The translations under genes and the position numbers were made by a program. Shown one piece after another: positions 9,231 to 17,215 of a stretch of DNA of 64,000 bases. This DNA comes from Kitasatospora sp044457565 (GTDB lineage Bacteria > Actinomycetota > Actinomycetes > Streptomycetales > Streptomycetaceae): assembly GCF_044457565.1 (NCBI RefSeq), contig NZ_JBITGZ010000004.1, positions 301,530-365,529 on the forward strand, read 5' to 3'. The notes below the pieces were generated by a model. The model did not search any database, had not been told where the DNA came from, and was given only the letters and a program-made list of their open reading frames with translations. Each line of letters begins with the position of its first letter. Position 1 is the first letter of the stretch.

Positions 9231-9590
9231 CCCCACTCTCCAACGCCGGGCAGCCCTGCCCGGAGATCCTTCGAGCCCCGCCGGCCGCGACGTCGCGGGC
9301 GCGGGCGGCGCCGGCCCGGCTCCCCCCACCGTGCCGGCCGTAGCGAGCAGCGCGCAGCGGCAGCGGCGCGTCACACTCCGGCCTGATTCAAACATCAGGC
9401 GGCCGAACTCTCCGAACAGGGTTCGAAACCTCCCCACCGATGGGAACTCAGGAGCGTACCTCGGGCGGGGTCCCAGGCCCCCGACAGTGCGTCGGCGGGT
9501 CCCCGGGGAGGCGTCGGCGAGGGCGCGGACGGCCGTGGCGATCCGGCGGCCGTCCTGGTCGATCTGCTCGGGCCCCTTCCGCGCCCGGGC
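9231..9590. other. Gap without a supported gene
   Basis: These 360 bases lie between the AAA regulator start and the SDR remnant. They hold the presumed promoter of the regulator operon. No ORF with a recognisable product and no clear repeat was seen. Confidence 0.4.
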
Positions 9591-9806
9591 TCAGGCGGTG
9601 GCTGCGCCGTCGACGACCAGGTCGTGGCCGACCATGAAGCCGGCGTCGTCCGAGGCCAGCCACAGGACGGCGGCGGCAACCTCGGCGGGGTCGCTGACGC
9701 GGCCTATGGGGACGGCGGCCTTGACGCGTGCGTCGCGGTCGGCCCGGGTCTCGCCGGGGCGGTAGGACATGGGGGTGTCGCTGGCTCCGGGGCTGACGGC
9801 GTTGGT
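9591..9806 (-). pseudogene. C-terminal remnant of a short-chain dehydrogenase (SDR)
   Basis: About 71 residues read as the end of a classical SDR: NAVSPGASDTPM (the substrate-loop block usually seen as VNAVSPG-I-TPM), then IGRVSDPAEVAAAVLWLASD and FMVGHDLVVDGAATA, with a stop at 9591. Everything upstream (Rossmann motif, NNAG, catalytic Tyr/Lys) is missing. The reading frame runs directly into the tail of the neighbouring alpha/beta-hydrolase gene, so a deletion fused the two ends. Confidence 0.75.
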
Positions 9807-9867
9807 CGGGGCGGCGCCGGCCGTTCCGCTGCCGCTCGTAGGAGAACTGACGGCCCTTCCGGCTGCT

Positions 9868-10686
9868 TCAGCCTCCACTCCCGGTCCCGACGGTGCCCAC
9901 GGCGTGGCGCAGCACGAACTCGCGTGCCAGGCGTGCGGCGGGCTCACGGGCCTCGAAGGTGATGCCGTGCCGCGTGCGCGGCAGGATCACCAGACGGGCG
10001 TCAGGGATCTCCGCTGCCAGGCGTTCGGCGACCTCGGCGCGGATGATCGGGTCGTCCGCGCCGTGCAGCACGAGGGTGGGAGCCGTGATCTCGTGCAGGC
10101 GGGTGGTGCAGTCGTGGTTCTGGAACGCCGTCAGGCGGCGGGCGGCGGCGTCCGCGGGACGACCGCGCAGGGCGCGCTCGGTGTCGGCGACGAGTTGCGG
10201 GTCGTTCGCCCGCCCCTCGGGGGTGAGGACCAGGTCCAGTATGAACTGCGCCCGTGCCTCCGGCCCCATCGCGGCGATGCGCGCACCGAGGTTCTCGGCC
10301 ATGGCCCCGCTCGGGGTGGTGCCCGACAGGATGAGAGACGCGACCCGCCGCGGGTAGCGGATCGCCAGCTCCATGGCGATCGTCCCGCCGTACGACACTC
10401 CCATGACGTGCGCGCGCTCCAGCCCCAGCGCGGTGAGGAAGTCCACGCAGTCGGCGGCTTGGCGGGCCATGTCGTACGGCTCGGGTCCGTTGGACGTGTC
10501 GCCGGTGTCACGCTGGTCGAAGCCGATCGCCCGGATGCCAGAGCCCAGCAGGGGGCGGAAGGTGTCGAACTGCCCCTTGTGACTCTCTCCGCCGTGCAGC
10601 AGAACCAGCGGCTCACCCCGGCCGGACTCGACGTAGGCAATCTCGATGCTGCCGGCCTTGACGCGCTTGAACGCCTCGGAACTCAT
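9868..10686 (-). CDS. Alpha/beta-hydrolase
   Basis: The ATG at 10686 has a near-consensus ribosome site (GGAGGTGA, 4 bases upstream) and gives 272 residues. HGG (residues 31-33) forms the oxyanion region, GVSYGG (about 96-101) holds the nucleophile Ser98, HGADDPII carries the acid, and TRHGITFE the catalytic His. GFDQRDTGDT is typical of the proline-iminopeptidase/esterase-like branch. It is cytoplasmic. Its C-terminus abuts an SDR remnant, marking a deletion junction, but the hydrolase looks intact. No regulator or pathway partner lies next to it, so the substrate is unknown. Confidence 0.88.
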   Translation of the reverse strand: MSSEAFKRVKAGSIEIAYVESGRGEPLVLLHGGESHKGQFDTFRPLLGSGIRAIGFDQRDTGDTSNGPEPYDMARQAADCVDFLTALGLERAHVMGVSYGGTIAMELAIRYPRRVASLILSGTTPSGAMAENLGARIAAMGPEARAQFILDLVLTPEGRANDPQLVADTERALRGRPADAAARRLTAFQNHDCTTRLHEITAPTLVLHGADDPIIRAEVAERLAAEIPDARLVILPRTRHGITFEAREPAARLAREFVLRHAVGTVGTGSGG

Positions 10687-10743
10687 GCGGTCACCTCCAC
10701 GGGCGTGCGTCCTCGCCACGGCGGGGACGGATCGGCACAGCAC

Positions 10744-11220
10744 GACGGGCTCGCCGCCACCGACGCGAAGCGCGGTGGGGACACGTCGATCATCGGGTCA
10801 CTCACTCTCCGCGCCTCGAAGCCGAGCACAGAAGGGGAACCGGGTGCTGCCCGGCCGCTGCTTCACCTCTGCCCCGACCGCCGCTCCACAAACGGACCGG
10901 CGGCTCGCCGGCCGGTGCAGCCGCATCCCAGCGGGCAATGCCTGCAAGCACGTTGGGAACACGACGCAGCAGGGCGCCGAACGGCCGCGCCGCAAGTGGG
11001 CCGCCGGCGAACGGGTCGAGCCGGCGTACCTCCTGGCGGCGGGCGGTACTCATACCCTGGGCGGGATCAACGCTGAGTACGACCACCCATGTGGCTGCGC
11101 CCGTTACCCGACGGCAGGTCCGTCAACGGCCAGGGGGAGCCGTACCTGCCCCGGCCGGCCGCACCCGCGCAACTGCGCGGACGGTGATCGCGCAGAGCTC
11201 GCCGGCGGCCCGGCCGGTGG
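10744..11220. other. Gap without a supported gene
   Basis: About 480 bases lie between the hydrolase and the AsnC gene. A minus-strand frame at 10802-11086 is open but has an Arg/Ala/Pro-rich composition and no recognisable motif. I see no repeat or RNA feature. Confidence 0.4.
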
Positions 11221-11667
11221 TCATGCGCCGTGTGGGCCCCGGTAGGGCAGCGTCTGGCGGTAGACGACGTTGGTGTTCGTGCTGCCGAAGGCCGCCAGCT
11301 CGTTCACGATCTCCTCAAGTCGCCCCATGGACGGGGCCGCGACCTTCAGCACGTAGCAGTCGTCGCCGGTCGTACGCAGGCATTCCAGGATCTCGAACCG
11401 CTCCGTGAGCAACCGGTGGAGCGGGTCGTGCCTACTGCCCGGGTACTTGAGCCGGACGATGGCGAGCACCGCGTACCCCACCTTCTCGAGGTCGACCTCC
11501 GCGCGATAGCCGGTGATCACCCCGGCCGACTCCAGCCGCTTGACCCGCTCGGTCGTCGCCGAGGCGCTGAGGCTGACCCGTTTCGCGAGCACGGTGAGCG
11601 GAAGGCGACCGTCCTTCTGGAGCTCGGCGAGGATCACCCAGTCGGTCGCATCGAGAGTCTCGGCCAT
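11221..11667 (-). CDS. Lrp/AsnC-family transcriptional regulator
   Basis: Starting at ATG 11667 (MAETLDATDWVILAELQKDG), this 148-residue protein has the classical AsnC plan: an N-terminal helix-turn-helix (LPLTVLAKRVSLSASATTERVKRLESAGVI), then the RAM/ligand domain (VGYAVLAIVRLK ... EILECLRTTGDDCYVLKVAA). Such proteins form octamers and respond to amino acids or other small effectors. The gene is divergent from the F420-dependent oxidoreductase with about 90 bp between starts, so it very likely controls the oxidoreductase-deaminase pair. The stop at 11221-11223 matches normal family length. Confidence 0.92.
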   Translation of the reverse strand: MAETLDATDWVILAELQKDGRLPLTVLAKRVSLSASATTERVKRLESAGVITGYRAEVDLEKVGYAVLAIVRLKYPGSRHDPLHRLLTERFEILECLRTTGDDCYVLKVAAPSMGRLEEIVNELAAFGSTNTNVVYRQTLPYRGPHGA

Positions 11668-11759
11668 TCGGCCAGGATAGCGGCAGATCCACGGCCGATA
11701 CGCCCTGACACCGGGAATGATCACTTCCCGGCGGTGAAGCCGCTGGATAGCCTTGAAGC

Positions 11760-12614
11760 ATGCGTTTGGGCGTGAACATACCGAATTTCGGCCCCGGGAC
11801 CGATCCCGGAATCCTCCGCGGCTGGGCCCGCACGGCCGAAGGGCTCGGCTACGACCTGTTGATGGTCTCCGACCACCTTGCCGTCACACCGGACGTCGCC
11901 ACGCAGTACCCGGCGCCGTTCTACGAACCCTTCACCACGCTGTCCTGGTTCGCCGGGATGACCGACAAGGTCCGGCTGGGCACCACGGTGCTGATCGTGC
12001 CGTACCGGCATCCCCTGCTGGTCGCCCGGATGGCCGCGAACCTCAACGACCTCAGCGGGGGCAGGTTCGTCCTCGGCGTCGGAGTCGGCTGGGCCCGCCA
12101 GGAGTTCGAGGCGCTGGGCGTCCGGTTCGACCGGCGCGGGAGACTCACCGACGAACACCTCGACACCATCCGCGCCGCGTGGCAGGACGACACCGACTAC
12201 AAGGGTGGTCGGATCCCGATCTGGGTCGGTGGGAACAGTGACGCGGGACGGCGCCGGGCGGTTCGCCTCGGCGACGCCTGGCATCCACTGCGGCTCACGA
12301 TGGACGGGCTGCGCGACGGACTCGACCGGGTGAAGGCGATTGCGGACGAGCAGCACCGACCCGTCCCCGCGTTCGTGCCGCGCATCGCCCTGCGGCTCAC
12401 GCCCGAACCGGTCACAGCGGCAGGACGTCTCGCCGGCGAGGGCAGCGCGGAGCAGGTCCTGGCCGATCTCGACGAGCTCCGCCTGCTGGGAGCCGAGACC
12501 GTCGTGCTGGACCCGTTCTCCGGAGACCCCGAAGAGACCCGCCGTCCCGAGATCGCGTGGCAGGCCCTCGCGACCGTTACCGCCCACCGGGCATCGAGAA
12601 TGGAGCAACCGTGA
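11760..12614 (+). CDS. LLM-class F420-dependent oxidoreductase
   Basis: The 284-residue protein opens with MRLGVNIPNFGPGTDPG and contains the luciferase-like TIM-barrel blocks LMVSDHLAV, VRLGTTVLIVPYRHPLLVARMAANLNDLSGGRFVLGVGVGW and IPIWVGGNSDAGRRRAVRLGDAWHP. The SGGR-x-x-LGVGVGW block is characteristic of coenzyme-F420 users. F420 is universal in streptomycetes. The ATG follows a TAGCCT-like -10 element by only a few bases, so the mRNA may be leaderless. The gene overlaps the following deaminase gene by 4 bp (GTGA), indicating translational coupling. The substrate is unknown. The deaminase partner suggests a heterocycle or purine-like compound. Confidence 0.93.
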   Translation: MRLGVNIPNFGPGTDPGILRGWARTAEGLGYDLLMVSDHLAVTPDVATQYPAPFYEPFTTLSWFAGMTDKVRLGTTVLIVPYRHPLLVARMAANLNDLSGGRFVLGVGVGWARQEFEALGVRFDRRGRLTDEHLDTIRAAWQDDTDYKGGRIPIWVGGNSDAGRRRAVRLGDAWHPLRLTMDGLRDGLDRVKAIADEQHRPVPAFVPRIALRLTPEPVTAAGRLAGEGSAEQVLADLDELRLLGAETVVLDPFSGDPEETRRPEIAWQALATVTAHRASRMEQP

Positions 12615-13036
12615 CCGAAGAGGACGAGACCTTCCTCCGCCGCGCGATCGAACTGGCCGCCAGGTCGCGGGCGAGCGGGGACGCGCCGTTCGGCTCGCTG
12701 CTGGTCGGCCCGGGCGGGATCGTGCTGGCCGAGGACCACAACACCGTGCTCTCCGACTCCGACATCACCGCCCACCCCGAGCTCAAGCTCGCCAGGTGGG
12801 CGGCTCGCGAGCTGGAACCCGCCATGGCGGCCGCGACCACGATGTACACGAGCTGCCGGCCCTGCGGAATGTGCGCGGGCGCCATCGACCGCTCCGGCCT
12901 CGGGCGGGTCGTGTTCGCCCTGTCCAACGAACAACTCGCCGCGCTCAAACCGCCCGTCACCGGACCGGGGGTGCAGTCGGCCGGGCCCGCGCTGTACGAG
13001 GAGGCCCGGGTGCCCGTCGAGGGCTACTACACCTGA
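12611..13036 (+). CDS. Nucleoside/guanine-type deaminase (CDA fold)
   Basis: A GTG at 12611 overlaps the stop of the F420 oxidoreductase gene. The 141-residue product has the cytidine/deoxycytidylate deaminase zinc site: AHPE (His55-Pro56-Glu57, where most members read HAE) and PCGMC (Cys85 and Cys88). The N-terminus (RRAIELAARSRASGDAPFGSLLVG) is that of the tRNA-adenosine/guanine deaminase-like nucleoside deaminases. It would hydrolytically deaminate an amino-heterocycle in the cytoplasm. Operonic coupling to an F420 enzyme under a divergent AsnC regulator suggests a small catabolic or detoxifying pathway whose substrate is not evident. Confidence 0.9.
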   Translation: MTEEDETFLRRAIELAARSRASGDAPFGSLLVGPGGIVLAEDHNTVLSDSDITAHPELKLARWAARELEPAMAAATTMYTSCRPCGMCAGAIDRSGLGRVVFALSNEQLAALKPPVTGPGVQSAGPALYEEARVPVEGYYT

Positions 13037-13037
13037 C

Positions 13038-13053
13038 GGGGCCCTCGGGCCCC
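13038..13053 (+). terminator. Possible GC hairpin after the deaminase gene
   Basis: GGGGCCC-TC-GGGCCCC follows the deaminase stop codon by 2 bases. The 2-base loop would force fraying, and there is no U-tract, so support is weak. Confidence 0.3.
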
Positions 13054-13140
13054 GGGGCATTGCGGTGGCCCTGCTGCCGGCCGCGTTCGTCCCCCGTTTC
13101 GCTAGGGTGCATGCGACCGGGGTGGAGCGGGGGAGGCGTG

Positions 13141-14628
13141 GTGCTGGCGTACGACGAGCTGACGGAGGCCGAGCGGCTGGTCTGGGACGCGTTCCCGACC
13201 GGGAGGGCGGTGCACCTCGGGCCGCCCGACCCCGCGGACGACAGCGCCTGGGGCCCGGAGCGCACGGTGCGCGCCGAGCTGCTGTCCGGGCTGCTGCTGG
13301 GCGGGCGGAGCCCGGTGCCCGGGGCGGTCGCGGCCCTGCGGCTGACCGGGGCGCACATCTCCGGCCGGCTGGACCTCGCAGGGGCCAGAGTGGAGCACGA
13401 ACTGGCCCTCACCGGGTGCCGGTTCGAGGAGCCGGTGAGACTGCGCGGCGCGGCGATGCGTTCGACCGCGCTGCTCTCGTGCCGAATACCCGGACTGGAC
13501 GGGTGGCTGCTGAACCTGGACGGCAACCTGTTCTTCGAGAACTCCGTGATCGATGGCCGTCTCACCCTCACGCGGGCCCATGTCACCGGTGAACTGCGGC
13601 TCAGCGGCGTCCGGCTGACGGCCACCGAGCTGCTGGACGCGGCCGCCGAGCCCGAGCCGGCCTGGGCAGTGTGGGCCGGCGGGATGGTGCTGGACGGGGG
13701 CTGCTTCGCCCGTAAGGGATTCACCTCCCGGGGCGGATTGCGGCTGGTCGGCGCCCAGTTCAACGGAGGCTTGTTCATGGAGGGCGCCCGGATCGACAAC
13801 CCGGGCGGCGACGCGCTCAGCGGGGACGACCTCAGCGCCTCCTCCATGGCGCTGTCCGAGGGATTCACCGCCAACGGAGCGGTCCGGCTGCCCGGCGCCA
13901 CTGTTCGAAGCCTGCTCACGTTGGCCGGAGCCGTCCTGACCGGCACCCCGGTCTCCCTGGGCGCGAGCCGACTGCAGGCCGGAGAGCTGCGGTTCACGCC
14001 CGCCGTCGCCCCGCCGGGCGGTGTCGACCTGCGGGACGCAACGCTGTCCGCCCTGTGCGACAGCGAACTCAGCTGGCCGCCCGACACCCGTATGGACGGC
14101 CTGACCTATGCATCGCTGCAGAGCACCGCACCCGCGTCCCGGGCGCGGCGGCTCGACTGGCTGGCCGAGCTGCCCGGGTACTCACCGCAGCCGTACGAGC
14201 AACTGGCCGCCTGGTACCGGAAGTCCGGTGAGGACGACGCGGCGCGCCGGGTGCTGCTGGCCAAGCAACGCCGTCGGCGGCAGACCCTGCACCCGCTCGG
14301 GCGGCTCTGGGGCCGGGTGCTCGACGCGACCGTCGGCTACGGCTACCGCCCGTGGCAGGCGGGCATCTGGCTGCTCGCCCTGACCGCGCTGGGTACCGTC
14401 GTCTTCAGCGCCGGGCGCCCCGTGCCCGCGCAGGCCGAGCAGGGCGCCCCGTTCAGCGCGGTGATCTACACGCTCGACCTGCTGCTGCCGATCGGCGGCT
14501 TCGGCCAGCGCACCGCCTGGTACTGGACGGGGCCACAACAGTGGTTCGGCTACGGCCTGATCGCGGCGGGCTGGCTGCTCACCACCGCCTTGCTGGCCGG
14601 CGTCAGCAGAGCGCTCAATCGCCAGTGA
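13141..14628 (+). CDS. Pentapeptide-repeat-like membrane protein
   Basis: A GTG at 13141 (another in-frame GTG lies 3 bases upstream) follows GGGAGG and gives about 495 residues. Residues about 45-330 are a degenerate right-handed beta-helix of the pentapeptide type (LRLTGAHISGRLDLAGARVEH, VRLPGATVRSLLTLAGAVL). They are followed by a charged helix (YEQLAAWYRKSGEDDAARRVLLAKQRRRR) and then three C-terminal hydrophobic spans (AGIWLLALTALGTVVF, VIYTLDLLLPIGGFG, GYGLIAAGWLLTTALLAGVSRAL). This matches a streptomycete membrane family often annotated as an oxidoreductase or pentapeptide protein, whose function is not established. No partner gene is adjacent. Confidence 0.85.
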   Translation: MLAYDELTEAERLVWDAFPTGRAVHLGPPDPADDSAWGPERTVRAELLSGLLLGGRSPVPGAVAALRLTGAHISGRLDLAGARVEHELALTGCRFEEPVRLRGAAMRSTALLSCRIPGLDGWLLNLDGNLFFENSVIDGRLTLTRAHVTGELRLSGVRLTATELLDAAAEPEPAWAVWAGGMVLDGGCFARKGFTSRGGLRLVGAQFNGGLFMEGARIDNPGGDALSGDDLSASSMALSEGFTANGAVRLPGATVRSLLTLAGAVLTGTPVSLGASRLQAGELRFTPAVAPPGGVDLRDATLSALCDSELSWPPDTRMDGLTYASLQSTAPASRARRLDWLAELPGYSPQPYEQLAAWYRKSGEDDAARRVLLAKQRRRRQTLHPLGRLWGRVLDATVGYGYRPWQAGIWLLALTALGTVVFSAGRPVPAQAEQGAPFSAVIYTLDLLLPIGGFGQRTAWYWTGPQQWFGYGLIAAGWLLTTALLAGVSRALNRQ

Positions 14629-14640
14629 GGACTCGCCGCG

Positions 14641-14700
14641 CCGTGGAGCCGTGGAGCCGTGGTGCCGGGGAACCGGGGAGTCGGGGAGTCGGGGAACCGG
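14641..14700. repeat. Short tandem repeats (8-mers GGGGAACC / GGGGAGTC)
   Basis: Just after the membrane-protein gene the sequence is built of repeated units: CCGTGGAG-type units, then GGGGAACC, GGGGAGTC, GGGGAGTC, GGGGAACC. It is non-coding and may have arisen by slippage. Confidence 0.6.
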
Positions 14701-14706
14701 TGATCG

Positions 14707-16341
14707 TCAGAGCGTGATGCCCTTGATCCGCGGGAACGGCTTCTTGGATTCCCAGTTCTCGAAGAAGCCGAGGAGCAGGCTCCACTCGGGATTGACGGCC
14801 ATCCAGTTTGCCAAGGGAATGAGCCCGGCAGGAGTCTGCACCTTGGTGGCCTTCACCTCCGCGGCGAACGCACTGACCTCCCCCGGGCCTGCTCGCTGGG
14901 CCAGCTTGAAGATTCCGAGAGCGACGCTGCCCGACAGGTACGGCCCGATACGGGCCCGCTCGGTCTGCAGGAATCGCCGGGCAGCAATGATCTGCTCGTG
15001 CGTCGGCGGGTCGGAGATGGTGGTGAGCCCGGCAAAGCCTGGTTGGGGGAGCAGCTGCCCGGTTGTCCCCTGAACGGTGGGATCGAAGCTGAGTTTCCGC
15101 TTCTTGAAATCCTTCAGGATGTTCGGGGTGGCGTCGGCGCTGGCCTGGATCCGGGAGTGCAGGAGCACGGAGTCGCTGTTGTCCTTCACCCCGCCCGTGA
15201 CCGCGGATTCGATCTGCTGAGACGTGCGGCCCTTCACATAGTCCCGAGGATCCACCGTGACGCCCTCCTGGGAGAGCAGGCCGACCTCGGTGATGGCCAG
15301 CGTTCGCAGGCCGGTGGCTGCAAGTACCTGATTCACGGAGGCGAGGGCCGCCGTCGTCCGGTTGCCGTCAGACGTCCAGAAGTGGCTTCTGAAGCCGGGC
15401 GTCCGGAACCGGCCGGTGCCGTGGGCGATGACATCATCGATATAGCCCCGGTTGCTCGCCGGGATGGATTCCCAGGTCTTCTTCTGTTCTGCCTCGCTGC
15501 GGCCCTTGATGAGGGCATCACGGATGGCCCACTCCGTCTGGAGGATCTTCTCGGCGCGCTCGGCGGTCGTGCCCTGCAGGAAGATGTGCTCGTCCGTCGC
15601 ATCGTTCCAGTCGTAGGCATGGTTGCCCAACCAGTGCCCGGCCGCGGCCATGTCGAAGACGATGCGCCAGTTCTCGCCCTGGACGACTCTCTTGCCGACC
15701 ACGTAGAACGTCGCCCGCGCCCCGGCGTCCTTGAGGGCATCCAGAATGCGCCGGGTGTTGCCGGCTGTGTCGGGGCCGTCGTCGTAGGTCAGCTGCACCA
15801 GGGAGACCAGCGCCGGCGAGGTCGTCAGGCTCGGCAGGAGCGGGCGTGGGCGGCGATCGGGCGTCGTCTCGACGTCGGTCGTCACGCGGGAGTACGCCTC
15901 CTGCATACCACCCCAGCCGAAGGCGGCCGAAGCCGTGTGGGCCTCGACCTCGGCCGCGTCGTCGGGGCCGGAGCGGTAGAGCTTGTCCGTGCCGGCCCGG
16001 TGGTACTGGACGACGTGCGCGAGTTCGTGGGCGATCAGATGCTGGCCGCGGCTTGTGTGCGGTTGATAGCGCCCCGGTGCGAAAGTGATGTCGGCTCCGC
16101 TGGTGAAGGCGGCGGCTCCCTGCCGCTCGGCGGACCTCCCGGCCGCCGGGTCGGTGTGGACGCGCACCTGGCTGAAGTCATGTCCGAAGCCGGCCTCCAG
16201 AACGGTTCGGATGCCGCTGTCCAGCGGGCGGCCCGGCGTGCGGGATTCCGGCTCGGGCGTCCGGGTCGGGCTTGCGACGGCGGTGCTCTCGGCCGCCGCC
16301 TTCTGCCCGTTGCGCCGCTCAGGAGCCTGGAATTCGGCCAT
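14707..16341 (-). CDS. eCIS-core (DUF4157) domain fused to NodB-type polysaccharide deacetylase
   Basis: This 544-residue protein joins two domains. Residues about 40-115 are a DUF4157/eCIS-core module: GHDFSQVRVHTDPAAGRSAERQGAAAFTSG, ITFAPGRYQPHTSRGQ and the zincin-like HELAHVVQ (105-112). Residues about 180-420 resemble a NodB deacetylase: LTYDDGPD (motif 1, Asp187/Asp188), ARATFYVVGKR, GHWLGNHAYDW (motif 2) and RTPGFR (motif 3). The second metal-binding His of motif 2 is replaced by Trp245, so activity is uncertain. The remaining C-terminus (about 420-544) is of unknown fold. There is no signal peptide. DUF4157 proteins are known as cargo or effectors of extracellular contractile injection systems. 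No sheath, tube or baseplate gene lies in this window. The start ATG at 16341 is the only reasonable one. Confidence 0.85.
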   Translation of the reverse strand: MAEFQAPERRNGQKAAAESTAVASPTRTPEPESRTPGRPLDSGIRTVLEAGFGHDFSQVRVHTDPAAGRSAERQGAAAFTSGADITFAPGRYQPHTSRGQHLIAHELAHVVQYHRAGTDKLYRSGPDDAAEVEAHTASAAFGWGGMQEAYSRVTTDVETTPDRRPRPLLPSLTTSPALVSLVQLTYDDGPDTAGNTRRILDALKDAGARATFYVVGKRVVQGENWRIVFDMAAAGHWLGNHAYDWNDATDEHIFLQGTTAERAEKILQTEWAIRDALIKGRSEAEQKKTWESIPASNRGYIDDVIAHGTGRFRTPGFRSHFWTSDGNRTTAALASVNQVLAATGLRTLAITEVGLLSQEGVTVDPRDYVKGRTSQQIESAVTGGVKDNSDSVLLHSRIQASADATPNILKDFKKRKLSFDPTVQGTTGQLLPQPGFAGLTTISDPPTHEQIIAARRFLQTERARIGPYLSGSVALGIFKLAQRAGPGEVSAFAAEVKATKVQTPAGLIPLANWMAVNPEWSLLLGFFENWESKKPFPRIKGITL

Positions 16342-16684
16342 GGCATGCTCTCCCGTGCTGTGCGACGAAGGATCCCTGATGAGAGTAGCGCGAGTTCATT
16401 GACAGTGCGTCAGAATGACCTGTGTCTCCAAAGGCGCCGCTGATACTTCTGATACTGACCATAGCTGATGATGCGTCAGGGAGAGATGGTCTCGGCCCTG
16501 CGGATGGGAGGGTCAGGAATTCCTGATACTCCCGGTCAATGCGCTGGCCCGGCGCATCGCCGCGTTGCGGCCGGGGGTGGCTGCTGCGGACGCGATGCAG
16601 GCCGGCCGCCTTCGTGGACTGGGCGCCCGGCCCCACCGAGTTCTCCGCTGTCCACGGGGGCGTGTTCGACCGCATAATGCAGCG
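16342..16684. other. Gap with relatively AT-rich promoter DNA
   Basis: The stretch 16375-16480 is clearly less GC-rich than its surroundings, with two GATACT direct repeats (about 16450-16462). It should hold the promoter of the DUF4157-NodB gene. No coding signal was recognised. Confidence 0.4.
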
Positions 16685-17056
16685 GTGGAGAGCAATCAGG
16701 TGGTTCTCGGCTCGGCGCGGCCCATTGAGGAGCGGATCGGGCAGCTCGTCGAGGTGTGGATTCGCGATGGTCGTGGCCGCGATCATCTGGTGACCGGCAA
16801 GGCGTTCTACGCGGTGTACTGCTGGCACCTCAGGCACCGGACGGACCGTGAGATCGCGCGGGCGGAGTTCGTCGCCGCCTCGTACGACGCCATCGGTGGC
16901 AGCGCCGGCTGGGGGGCCATGCTGCGTGAGCGCGCGGCCTGCGAGAGCTGCGGGGACAGGTATCGGCTGGAGAACATCGGGTTGTGCACGGGTTGCATGC
17001 GGTACACCTGCTACACCTGCGGCGCCCACGGCTCCTGCCTCGGTGAGATTGTCTGA
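16685..17056 (+). CDS. Hypothetical protein with C-terminal CxxC zinc-ribbon-like motif
   Basis: A GTG at 16685 gives 123 residues with good codon bias. The N-terminal part is helical (SARPIEERIGQLVEVW, HLRHRTDREIARAEFVAASYDAI). The last 40 residues carry CESCGDRY, LCTGCMRYTCYTCG: paired CxxC motifs that would bind one or two zinc ions. Only seven cysteines are present, all near the C-terminus. I do not recognise a family. Its neighbours (a DUF4157 fusion and a DUF1648 protein) give no functional hint. Longer in-frame starts upstream read through low-quality composition. Confidence 0.6.
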   Translation: MESNQVVLGSARPIEERIGQLVEVWIRDGRGRDHLVTGKAFYAVYCWHLRHRTDREIARAEFVAASYDAIGGSAGWGAMLRERAACESCGDRYRLENIGLCTGCMRYTCYTCGAHGSCLGEIV

Positions 17057-17089
17057 GCCGTACTGTCCCGGTCCCGGTGCAGGGAAGTC

Positions 17090-17125
17090 GGGCCCCGGGG
17101 CCGCTCGGCGGCGGCCCCTGGGCCC
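17090..17125. terminator. Bidirectional hairpin between convergent genes
   Basis: A 13-bp inverted repeat with one mismatch (GGGCCCCGGGGCC at 17090-17102 against 17113-17125) and a 10-base loop lies between the plus-strand CxxC gene and the minus-strand DUF1648 gene. It may stop transcription from both. Confidence 0.65.
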
Positions 17126-17215
17126 GGACTCGTGCGGTGCCACCGAGCACCTCGGACACACCCGCCGGGCCTCGGAGGCGGCGCGGTTCCGCGCTGCTGC
17201 TCCGCTCGGGGCGGG

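Noticed and set aside
6162..9386. Long plus-strand open frame opposite the exporter and AAA regulator
   Set aside because: Gln/Arg/Gly-rich antisense shadow; the minus strand carries full transporter and Walker motifs.
9231..9437. N-terminal extension of the AAA regulator
   Set aside because: Composition is Arg/Pro/Ala-rich and unlike the rest of the protein; the ATG at 9230 gives a normal family N-terminus.
10802..11086. Minus-strand gene between the hydrolase and AsnC genes
   Set aside because: No recognisable motif and composition like non-coding GC-rich DNA.
14707..16341. Complete contractile injection system near the DUF4157 protein
   Set aside because: No tube, sheath, baseplate or AAA loading gene is present on either side; only a cargo-like protein is seen.
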